Of a stretch of 10,092 nucleotides of DNA, positions 1 to 5,607 are shown piece by piece (within the stretch, counting starts at the first letter, position 1; each line of letters begins with the position of its first letter). A program made the translations under genes and the position numbers. This DNA is from Candidatus Buchananbacteria bacterium. GTDB taxonomy: Bacteria > Patescibacteriota > Patescibacteriia > CAIXNZ01. The DNA lies in the NCBI GenBank assembly GCA_030592165.1, contig JAUVKC010000029.1:1-10092 (forward strand), written 5' to 3'. The notes below the pieces were generated by a model. It saw only the letters and a program-made list of their open reading frames with translations. It had not been told where the DNA came from and ran no database searches.

Positions 1-776
1 AAAAATATACCGATAACGTAAGCGAGAAGAGAATAAATCGAAGTAATCAAAGCAACCAAAACAGCAAATACTGCGGAACGACGGATGATGACGCGAATGT
101 CCATGAGACGGTATTTGAGAATGGCGTAGGCTATAAATAAAACAAAAATTAAAGTTACAAATGGACCGTACACCGAAGAAACACCGATTTCATATATTGG
201 TAAAATCAAATTAAACAACAATCCCAAAATTACTGTAATTATAGTTCCAAACCATAAATAAATAATTTGCTGTTTACTTAAGCCTTTTGATTCTTTCCAT
301 TTTTTAAACAATATTAATAATGCTAGCCCAATATAAACAATAAACTCAAAAAATAATAAATAATAAATTAGTCCTGGAGTAAAATCAGTACCCCATGATT
401 CAAAAGATATTGAGCTTACATTATATTTTGAAAACACAAAAAGAGTAATAATGTAACTGGGAATATACAAAAGAAATATTCTAATTCTAGATAAATCTTT
501 AATTCTTCTAGGAAAATAATTGGAAAATATTAAAAAAGTGGGAGGCATCCATGCTGGACCAAGTATTGCAACCTGTGCCCAAAAAATTGAAATATCATAA
601 ATTCTTATTAAATCACTAAGAAAGACAGAGATCGCCCAAATCAAACCCAGTAAAGTAAATATACTAAAAAAAATATTTATCCTATTTTTTTTATTCTTAG
701 AATAAACTAACCAAGTAATAAATAATAGGATTAAAATTGTAATCAAATATAAAACAAAAGAAACTCCTGTTGTCAT
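1..776 (-). CDS. Membrane sensor histidine kinase, N-terminal part (truncated by window edge)
   Basis: An open frame runs from ATG at 776 to the left edge without a stop, giving 258 residues of an incomplete protein. The visible part is almost entirely hydrophobic, with about eight predicted membrane segments near residues 5-24, 36-54, 66-84, 98-116, 136-157, 170-190, 203-222 and 235-257. It aligns along its length with the membrane half of the kinase at 7809-5608. The best match is the block KYRLMDIRVIIRRSAVFAVL (residues 221-240), which precedes the last segment. By that homology the missing part should carry GAF, HisKA and HATPase domains. The N-terminal layout resembles the 7TM-type sensor region of bacterial histidine kinases. 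It starts downstream of the terminator of the 1482-880 gene on the same strand, so it is probably a separate transcript. No Shine-Dalgarno sequence is visible; a TATAAT lies at 804-799. The kinase assignment rests on the paralogue because no catalytic domain is in view. Confidence 0.8.
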   Translation of the reverse strand, partial: MTTGVSFVLYLITILILLFITWLVYSKNKKNRINIFFSIFTLLGLIWAISVFLSDLIRIYDISIFWAQVAILGPAWMPPTFLIFSNYFPRRIKDLSRIRIFLLYIPSYIITLFVFSKYNVSSISFESWGTDFTPGLIYYLLFFEFIVYIGLALLILFKKWKESKGLSKQQIIYLWFGTIITVILGLLFNLILPIYEIGVSSVYGPFVTLIFVLFIAYAILKYRLMDIRVIIRRSAVFAVLVALITSIYSLLAYVIGIF

Positions 777-798
777 AATTTTTTCGATTATATATTAA

Positions 799-804
799 AT
801 TATA
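799..804 (-). promoter_or_regulatory. Possible -10 box for the kinase at 776
   Basis: A perfect TATAAT on the minus strand lies 22 bases before the ATG at 776. The hexamer 17 bases upstream (ATGAAA, 827-822) is a poor -35 and overlaps the terminator T-tract of the preceding gene. The call therefore rests on the -10 alone in AT-rich DNA. Confidence 0.3.
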
Positions 805-823
805 ACATAAATATATAAATTTT

Positions 824-857
824 TCATAAAAAAAGTTGCCAGTAAGTACTGACAACT
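824..857 (-). terminator. Rho-independent terminator after the decarboxylase-GNAT operon
   Basis: On the minus strand AGTTGTCAGTA (857-847) pairs with TACTGGCAACT (844-834), with one G-T wobble; the innermost pairs probably open to form the loop. A run of T follows directly (the A-run at 826-834 on the plus strand). It lies about 23 bases after the stop codon of the GNAT gene and before the ATG at 776, so it separates the two minus-strand transcripts. Confidence 0.85.
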
Positions 858-879
858 ATATTTTACATATACATAAGAA

Positions 880-1482
880 TCAAGATGGAACCTTATGATG
901 AGGTCCATACAAAATTACGAATTCTTGTGAATCACATTGCCCCAACTCAATTGCTAAGTCATTCTTTGATTCAGCAGCAAAAATGATATACTTGGGTAAA
1001 TTTTTATTCTTGCTATGAGAAAAATCAAAAGCTACCATCGATTCACCTTTATCAATAAAACTAATTACTGAAGCTAATAATTCCAAGCCATGACCATCCT
1101 TTTGCATCTCTGGTAGAACACAAATTGCCGTTACATAGTACAGCTTTCCAGCTGCCGTATATTCAGAATATTTGTGACGATAATACCGTGGATCCATGTA
1201 AGTTATACTAGCTTTCTCCAAGTTATTGGTCAGCAGACAAAATCCAATTGGCTGACCATCCCAGAAAACTACAACTTTGAAATACTCCTTATCAAAAAAA
1301 GCCAAAAACAACTTCAACGGTGTATAACATGTCTGAATCTGAGCACAGGTTTTGTAGCTATCAGAAAAAGTCTTAAAGTAAACGTTAATTAACTTAAAAA
1401 TCAAACCAAGATCCCAAATTCGATAACCGGTCTTAACGACCTCTCCTTTCAATTCCTTTCCAACTAATGTGAACGTATTCAT
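880..1482 (-). CDS. GNAT-fold N-acyltransferase-like protein
   Basis: A 200-residue protein of the GNAT acyltransferase type, expected to move an acyl group from acyl-CoA or acyl-ACP to an amine; the substrate is not evident. The acyl-donor loop appears as QKDGHG at residues 127-132, matching the Q/RxxGxG/A motif A, after the strand LYYVTAICVLPE (115-126). A preceding strand reads VVVFWDGQPIGFCLL (70-84). It is homologous to the protein at 7953-8684: both share NNL/HNL, a DP followed by an aromatic-rich stretch, then G-(K/N)-x-(Y/H)-Y-V. The frame is open further upstream to 1599, but ATG 1482 is chosen because AGGAGG lies 8 bases before it and longer versions overlap the decarboxylase. The 49-base gap to the decarboxylase stop suggests co-transcription. 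It ends in TGA, the only TGA stop seen here. LuxI/FeeM-type N-acyl synthases are distant relatives of this fold, so an N-acyl product is possible but unproven. Confidence 0.75.
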   Translation of the reverse strand: MNTFTLVGKELKGEVVKTGYRIWDLGLIFKLINVYFKTFSDSYKTCAQIQTCYTPLKLFLAFFDKEYFKVVVFWDGQPIGFCLLTNNLEKASITYMDPRYYRHKYSEYTAAGKLYYVTAICVLPEMQKDGHGLELLASVISFIDKGESMVAFDFSHSKNKNLPKYIIFAAESKNDLAIELGQCDSQEFVILYGPHHKVPS

Positions 1483-1490
1483 ATCATTTA

Positions 1491-1496
1491 CCTCCT
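1491..1496 (-). promoter_or_regulatory. Shine-Dalgarno site that sets the GNAT start
   Basis: AGGAGG on the minus strand sits 8 bases before ATG 1482, inside the gap after the decarboxylase gene. It decides the start codon in favour of the 200-residue form over a 239-residue form that would overlap the decarboxylase. Confidence 0.85.
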
Positions 1497-1531
1497 TTTG
1501 AAATTTGTTATATTTTAAAAAACAATTTACT

Positions 1532-2665
1532 TTACATGAAATAAACTTTAGGTGGATCAAAACCATTAAACCTGGTTGTTTCACTGACTGTATATGCACC
1601 AGTATTTAATATATAAACTATATCACCTAATTTTAAATCTTTTGGTAAATGATAACCTTTAACAATAGTATCCCAACTATCACAAGTTGGTCCACCAATA
1701 TTATAAGGGATAAAATCATCTTTATGATTAAGACAATTCAATTCTTTTTCACTAACCATTTCATATTCAATACCAGCAACCGCCTCCAACAAGCCATTAT
1801 ACACTCCTACGTCAATAATTAACCAATTTTCAGATCCTCTTGGTGCAGTTGCAATTACACTAGTAACCATTAAAGCAGCTTCTCCGACAATGCCCCTGCC
1901 TGGTTCAATATAAAATTTAACTTCTTCATTAGCAAATATTTCAGTTAGCGTTTTATTAATATTCTCTTTTATTGCTTTTATTTGAGGAACGTCCTTATTT
2001 AACTTTGAAGGAAACCCTCCACCCATATTTATAACATCAATTTTAATACCATTCCGTTTAGCTAAAAAATATACTTCAGCCACAGTCATTAAGGCATTTG
2101 ACCAGCCTAAAGGATTCAGGCACTGAGAACCAACATGAAAAGTTAATCCATGAGCTTTTAATCCTTTTGAAATAGCATATTTAAAAAGATCTAACGATTT
2201 AGAAATAGGTGCACCAAATTTCTTTGATAATGGCCAATCTGAACCAGTATTATCAACTGTAATTCTTAAAGACACATTAGAACCAGGTGCTAAATCTGCA
2301 ATTTTATCTAATTCAGATTCACAATCAAAAGCGAAATAATTAACACCATATTCATAAGCAGCTTTGATAAATGCTGGTGTTTTCAATGTATTACCTGAAA
2401 TAATCTTTTCTGGAGGAACTCCTAAACTAACAATGTCTTTAAATTCTTGAAGACTAGCCACCTCAAAACCAGAACCATTTTTCTGTAAAAGTCTTAATAT
2501 CTCAATACTAGGATTAGTTTTAACAGAATAAAAAATTTTTACACCTGGTATTAAATCCTTTAAATCCTGAAACTTTTTTTCAATCAAAGAAGAATCCATA
2601 ACCATAAAAGGTTTTGGTAATATATTGACATCAAATTTTTGTTTAATTTTGTCGACTGTTAACAT
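1532..2665 (-). CDS. PLP fold-type III ornithine/lysine-type decarboxylase, copy A
   Basis: A 377-residue enzyme of the alanine-racemase-fold (type III) PLP amino-acid decarboxylases, close to the usual length of the short bacterial ornithine/lysine forms. All landmarks are present: the PLP lysine K49 in FYSVKTNP, H177 in FHVGSQ, the phosphate-binding GGGFP at 215-219, EPGR at 254-257, the catalytic cysteine C328 in GPTCDS, and GAY at 356-358. It should decarboxylate a basic amino acid to a diamine, as a dimer with each active site completed by C328 of the partner. The segment before GVYNG reads IIDV, so the acidic residue placed just before GVY in eukaryotic ornithine decarboxylase is V here, which leaves ornithine, lysine or another substrate open. 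It is the first gene of a minus-strand operon with the GNAT gene. Copy B at 9853-8717 aligns with almost no gaps, roughly half identical by eye. The start follows a short leader with no Shine-Dalgarno sequence. Confidence 0.92.
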   Translation of the reverse strand: MLTVDKIKQKFDVNILPKPFMVMDSSLIEKKFQDLKDLIPGVKIFYSVKTNPSIEILRLLQKNGSGFEVASLQEFKDIVSLGVPPEKIISGNTLKTPAFIKAAYEYGVNYFAFDCESELDKIADLAPGSNVSLRITVDNTGSDWPLSKKFGAPISKSLDLFKYAISKGLKAHGLTFHVGSQCLNPLGWSNALMTVAEVYFLAKRNGIKIDVINMGGGFPSKLNKDVPQIKAIKENINKTLTEIFANEEVKFYIEPGRGIVGEAALMVTSVIATAPRGSENWLIIDVGVYNGLLEAVAGIEYEMVSEKELNCLNHKDDFIPYNIGGPTCDSWDTIVKGYHLPKDLKLGDIVYILNTGAYTVSETTRFNGFDPPKVYFM

Positions 2666-2702
2666 AAATCTACTATATTAACTATTATTAACTTGAATAT
2701 AC

Positions 2703-2731
2703 ATTGTAATACATTTTTTAACTTTTGTCAA
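2703..2731 (-). promoter_or_regulatory. Promoter of decarboxylase copy A
   Basis: On the minus strand TTGACA (2731-2726) and TACAAT (2708-2703) are separated by exactly 17 bases, a near-consensus housekeeping promoter. The start site would be near 2697, giving a leader of only about 30 bases without a Shine-Dalgarno sequence. The same promoter is preserved upstream of copy B at 9881-9909. Confidence 0.8.
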
Positions 2732-2778
2732 TCTTTTTCTAATCTATTATACCAATTTTTAGGTAAAAAAACTAGTGT
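2703..2778 (-). repeat. 76-base direct repeat (copy 1) covering the decarboxylase promoter
   Basis: These 76 bases match 9881-9956 at 75 positions, the only difference being T against A within the spacer. The block contains the -35/-10 pair and 47 further bases upstream of the -35. That upstream part carries a perfect TATAAT on the minus strand (2751-2746) and the palindrome ACTAGT. Identity stops abruptly on both sides. The upstream part may be an activator or repressor site, or a second tandem promoter. Confidence 0.9.
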
Positions 2779-2821
2779 TTGTAGATAACTAGAAAAATAT
2801 ACACTTATAAAGATGATTATG

Positions 2822-2850
2822 TTGCGTAAATAAACATTTGATGTTATGGT
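2822..2850 (+). promoter_or_regulatory. Possible promoter for the radical SAM operon
   Basis: TTGCGT and TATGGT are spaced 17 bases apart about 38 bases before the ATG at 2888. Both hexamers are imperfect. An alternative is TTGTCA (2725-2730) with TATACC 17 bases on, which lies inside the shared 76-base block and would give a leader of about 130 bases. Confidence 0.3.
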
Positions 2851-2887
2851 TAAATTAGTACATTAAAATTTATTAGGAGGTAAAAAA

Positions 2888-4198
2888 ATGTTGTATGAAT
2901 TGTTAAAAGCGCCGATAACTTGTCAAATTGAAATTATCTCAGGATGTAATAATAAATGTATCCATTGTTATAACCACTGGATGCATGGCGATAAACCTGA
3001 GGTGATGAAATTAACCATGGCACAAGCTGAAAGGATTGCTCAGCAATTAATAGAAAATCAGTTATTTCAGGTAACAATAACTGGCGGAGAACCATTTTTA
3101 AACAGACCTGTTTTGTTTAAGCTAATTGAACTTTTAATAGAAGCAAATATTTCTTGTTCAGTTAATTCAAATTTAATTAGTTTTACAAAAGCAGATGGAT
3201 CAGCTCTTTACTCCCGCGGAATTAGAGGCATATTAACTTCTATTTGTTCTTCAGATAAAGAAACTCATAATTCCATTGTTCAAAATCCGAATGGATTTGA
3301 AAAAACAATGAGGGGGATTGATCATGCATTAACAGCTGGTTTGTCTGTTTCAGCCAGTATGGTCGTTACAAAATTAAATGCTGAGGATGTTTTGAAAACA
3401 GCAAAATTCTTAAAAGAAAAAGGAGTTTCTCAATTTTACGCAACAAAAGCATCTCCGCCTTTAAACTCAACAAATTTTGAACAATACATGATTTCAGATA
3501 AACAGTTAATAAAAGTCATGGATGATCTTAATTTTATTCGTGACAATATTGGTCTAGAAGTTGGTATTTTAGAATGTTATCCACTGTGCTTTTTTAAATC
3601 GCCAGAAAAGTATCCATTTGTTTCTGATAGAAGGTGTAGTGCTGGTATTACTACTTGCACAATCGGATCTGATGGAGGAGTAAGACCATGTTCTCACCAT
3701 GATACTGTATATGGAAATATTTTTGGGCAAGATTTTAAAACTTGTTGGGAAGCTATGACTGAAAATCGGAATGGATCAAAGTTGCCAGCAAAGTGTTTGG
3801 AATGTGATTTTTTAAATTTTTGCAGCGGTGGTTGCAGGGTTGATGCTAAGTACTGTTTTGGAAAATATACTGACCTTGATCCATATGCAAAACCAGATGA
3901 ATTAGATCAAATTGAATTAACTCCCACAGAGATCAAATTGATTAGTGATCAAGTAATCTTGGAAATTAATCCTACCCTCAAAATAAGGGAGGAGAAAATA
4001 GGAGTATTATGTGCTGATAGAAGTAATATGGGGAAACCTGTCTTGCTGACAACAGACACATATGAATTAATTACATTTTATAAAAACAAAATTTTTACAA
4101 TAGAAGATATAATGAAAACCTATGACCTTGAAAAAGATTTATCTATACAATTAGCGTCTCTCTTATTAAGGGATAGGGTTTTTATAAAAAATGGGTAG
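2888..4198 (+). CDS. Radical SAM/SPASM peptide-modifying enzyme
   Basis: A 436-residue radical SAM enzyme. The SAM-cluster motif is C20-x3-C24-x2-C27, followed by GGEP at 66-69. The C-terminal half holds a complete seven-cysteine SPASM signature for auxiliary [4Fe-4S] clusters: C250-x12-G263-x4-C268, then C303-x2-C306-x5-C312-x3-C316, and C323. Further cysteines at 230, 234, 257 and 286 may add ligands. SPASM enzymes such as AlbA, anSME and PqqE form thioether or C-C crosslinks or modify peptides. The 54-residue Cys-rich peptide gene begins 34 bases after the stop, so it is the likely substrate. Residues about 360-436 look like a small winged-helix domain and may be a peptide-recognition element. 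AGGAGG lies 7 bases before the ATG. The gene diverges from decarboxylase copy A. Family assignment is firm; the peptide-maturase role is inferred from context. Confidence 0.92.
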   Translation: MLYELLKAPITCQIEIISGCNNKCIHCYNHWMHGDKPEVMKLTMAQAERIAQQLIENQLFQVTITGGEPFLNRPVLFKLIELLIEANISCSVNSNLISFTKADGSALYSRGIRGILTSICSSDKETHNSIVQNPNGFEKTMRGIDHALTAGLSVSASMVVTKLNAEDVLKTAKFLKEKGVSQFYATKASPPLNSTNFEQYMISDKQLIKVMDDLNFIRDNIGLEVGILECYPLCFFKSPEKYPFVSDRRCSAGITTCTIGSDGGVRPCSHHDTVYGNIFGQDFKTCWEAMTENRNGSKLPAKCLECDFLNFCSGGCRVDAKYCFGKYTDLDPYAKPDELDQIELTPTEIKLISDQVILEINPTLKIREEKIGVLCADRSNMGKPVLLTTDTYELITFYKNKIFTIEDIMKTYDLEKDLSIQLASLLLRDRVFIKNG

Positions 4199-4217
4199 AA
4201 ATACCCAAATCTATAAA

Positions 4218-4223
4218 AGGAGG
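4218..4223 (+). promoter_or_regulatory. Shine-Dalgarno site of the Cys-rich peptide gene
   Basis: AGGAGG lies 9 bases before ATG 4233. A strong site this close to a 54-codon frame is a main reason for calling that frame a real gene. Confidence 0.85.
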
Positions 4224-4232
4224 TAAAGTAGA

Positions 4233-4397
4233 ATGATTGGCGAAACAAAACTGACCAAAAAAAAGTTTGGTTACAGCAGTCTGATGAATCATGCTTCAGT
4301 CAAGCCGTCACGCCAGACGACAGCTGACATGAATACATCAAGCGTTGTTGTCGCATGTTACTGTGATTGCGGATGCGACTGTTATGTCGTTAGCTAA
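4233..4397 (+). CDS. Cys-rich RiPP precursor peptide candidate
   Basis: A 54-residue peptide beginning MIGETKLTKKKFGYSSLMNH and ending VVVACYCDCGCDCYVVS. The N-terminal 35 or so residues are basic and polar, have no cysteine, and look like a leader. The C-terminal end carries five cysteines at 42, 44, 46, 48 and 50, each separated by one residue (Y, D, G, D), between short hydrophobic stretches. This leader-plus-Cys-core layout next to a SPASM enzyme is typical of RiPP substrates, with thioether crosslinking the leading expectation. I do not recognise the exact CxCxCxCxC core. It has AGGAGG at 9 bases, lies 34 bases after the radical SAM gene and is followed by a strong terminator. Its GC, hand-counted at 72 of 165 bases, is clearly above that of the flanking genes, in keeping with recent acquisition. 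No GG or GA cleavage site stands out. Confidence 0.85.
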   Translation: MIGETKLTKKKFGYSSLMNHASVKPSRQTTADMNTSSVVVACYCDCGCDCYVVS

Positions 4398-4429
4398 AAA
4401 GAAAAAAAGAAAAAATCGATTAAAAAATT

Positions 4430-4460
4430 GGGAATGCCTCCGGGCATTCCCTCTTATTTC
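4430..4460 (+). terminator. Terminator or attenuator after the peptide gene
   Basis: GGGAATGCC (4430-4438) and GGCATTCCC (4443-4451) form a perfect 9-bp stem with a 4-base loop TCCG, followed by the pyrimidine-rich TCTTATTTC. It ends only about 9 bases before the ATG at 4469. The T-run is interrupted, so some read-through into the peptidase gene is plausible. Confidence 0.85.
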
Positions 4461-4468
4461 ACAACCAT

Positions 4469-5146
4469 ATGTCAAATTTAAATATAAAATTTAAAATTTC
4501 TGAGAATAATGATATTAATTCTTTTTTTTTATTATATGATCAAAATGAATTATCTTCTCACAAAAAACAATTATTAATTAATAATTTACCTTTATTTTTT
4601 GAATCCCTAGAAAGAGAAGAGAAGAAAAAGCAAATTAAAACATTTGTTAAAGAACAATATCAATCAGAGCAACAAAATATTAATAATAATCTTGATTTAA
4701 TTAAAATTTCTTGGAATGAAAAAGGGAATAATATATTAACTTTAATAAAAAAAGACTTTCCTGAAGTGAATTTGGAAGTTACAGCTTGCGTGACTATTTG
4801 GCCAAAATTCATAAGAGATATTGATAAAAAAATTATTACTTTCCCATATAATCATGGGAGTGATAATGCAATCTATGTAATAACTCACGAACTTTTACAT
4901 TTAGCTTTTTTCAAGTATTTAGAAAATAATTATAAGGCTGAATTAAAAAAAATTAATAATCAGCAATTATATGAATTTTCTGAGAATTTAAATATACTTT
5001 TACTAAATCAAAAAAAATGGTTAAAGTTACTTAATGTGAAAATCAAGCTAGAATCTGTGAATATTGATATGCTAAATAAAATGAAAAAGCTTTATGATAA
5101 AGATGAAAATTTAGATTTGTTAATTAAAGAGGTTTTGATAAATTAG
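4469..5146 (+). CDS. Putative HExxH zinc metallopeptidase
   Basis: A 225-residue, Lys/Asn/Ile-rich protein. The only recognisable motif is HELLH at 140-144 (ITHELLHLAFF), the zinc-binding HExxH of gluzincin-like peptidases, on a predicted helix. A third ligand could be E169 or E172 in EFSENLN, about 25 residues on. There is no signal peptide or membrane segment, so it is probably cytoplasmic, unless the motif is a non-catalytic remnant. I do not recognise the family. It lies just after the terminator of the Cys-rich peptide gene, on the same strand, with no clear promoter and no Shine-Dalgarno sequence before ATG 4469. It could therefore be expressed weakly by read-through. That position makes it a candidate for removing the leader from the peptide, an inference from neighbourhood alone. 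Its DNA is strikingly AT-rich compared with the peptide gene. Confidence 0.65.
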   Translation: MSNLNIKFKISENNDINSFFLLYDQNELSSHKKQLLINNLPLFFESLEREEKKKQIKTFVKEQYQSEQQNINNNLDLIKISWNEKGNNILTLIKKDFPEVNLEVTACVTIWPKFIRDIDKKIITFPYNHGSDNAIYVITHELLHLAFFKYLENNYKAELKKINNQQLYEFSENLNILLLNQKKWLKLLNVKIKLESVNIDMLNKMKKLYDKDENLDLLIKEVLIN

Positions 5147-5175
5147 TTAAAGATGGAAGAAACATTTTAAACAGC

Positions 5176-5192
5176 ATCTCGTGAAACGAGGT
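5176..5192. terminator. Weak hairpin between convergent genes
   Basis: CTCGT and ACGAG pair around a GAA loop, extendable by a wobble and an A-T pair. It sits between the convergent stops at 5146 and 5225. Neither side carries a clean T-run (ACTTTTCATT on the plus strand), so it may be a poor bidirectional terminator or have no function. Confidence 0.35.
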
Positions 5193-5224
5193 ACTTTTCA
5201 TTGGTTTATTTTCACCTAAAAATC

Positions 5225-5605
5225 TTAGCTTAAAAATCTCCTTATGACATCGCTCAACTGCCTTGGTAAATATTTTGTTTTTGGCCAATACTCACGGGCA
5301 CCTAACTTTATATATTTACGTTCATCTTTATCTGACCTTAAATTTGAAAAAACCACAACTGGAATTACATCCGTAACATGTTTATCACTTAATTTTTTTA
5401 GAATATCTTCACCTGATTCTTCCCCCAATACTAAATCTAACAAAACTAAATCTGGCTTTTCTTTTACTAAAATATCCTGAACACCTCTAAATGTTTTGGC
5501 ATTAAATACCTTAAATCCGTCAATTTCAAGCTGAGTCCGATACATTAAAACCTGATCGGGATCATCTTCAACCAATAATATTTTATATTGTTTTTGTTTA
5601 GCCAT
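5225..5605 (-). CDS. Single-domain response regulator (CheY-like receiver)
   Basis: A 126-residue stand-alone receiver domain with no output domain. The residues needed for phosphotransfer are all present: acidic pair D14-D15 (VEDDPDQ), phospho-acceptor D57 (LVLLDLVLG), S87 at the end of strand 4 (VVVFS) and K109 (WPKT). Its ATG begins 2 bases after the TAA of the upstream kinase, so the two genes are translationally coupled and it is the obvious partner of that kinase. Without a DNA-binding domain it must act by protein contact or pass phosphate on. Such lone receivers are common next to kinases in CPR bacteria. No Shine-Dalgarno sequence is visible, in line with coupling. Confidence 0.93.
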   Translation of the reverse strand: MAKQKQYKILLVEDDPDQVLMYRTQLEIDGFKVFNAKTFRGVQDILVKEKPDLVLLDLVLGEESGEDILKKLSDKHVTDVIPVVVFSNLRSDKDERKYIKLGAREYWPKTKYLPRQLSDVIRRFLS

Positions 5606-5607
5606 AT

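Noticed and set aside
880..882. TGA recoded to glycine, as in Gracilibacteria/SR1
   Set aside because: TGA ends the GNAT gene at a sensible place before its terminator, and no recognised gene here contains an in-frame TGA.
1174..1392. Other frames opposite or across real genes (also 5244-5480, 6965-7267, 8150-8347)
   Set aside because: All are embedded in well-supported genes, without ribosome sites or family motifs.
1483..1599. N-terminal extension of the GNAT gene to a start at 1599
   Set aside because: It overlaps the decarboxylase coding sequence, and AGGAGG 8 bases before ATG 1482 gives a clear internal start.
2725..2753. Plus-strand promoter TTGTCA-N17-TATACC inside the shared block
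   Set aside because: The -10 is poor, and the right-hand copy has a far better plus-strand promoter outside the block. Kept only as an alternative for the radical SAM gene.
2703..2778. 76-base repeat as an insertion-sequence end or attachment site
   Set aside because: There is no transposase or integrase in the window, no inverted partner or target duplication, and both copies sit exactly over a promoter.
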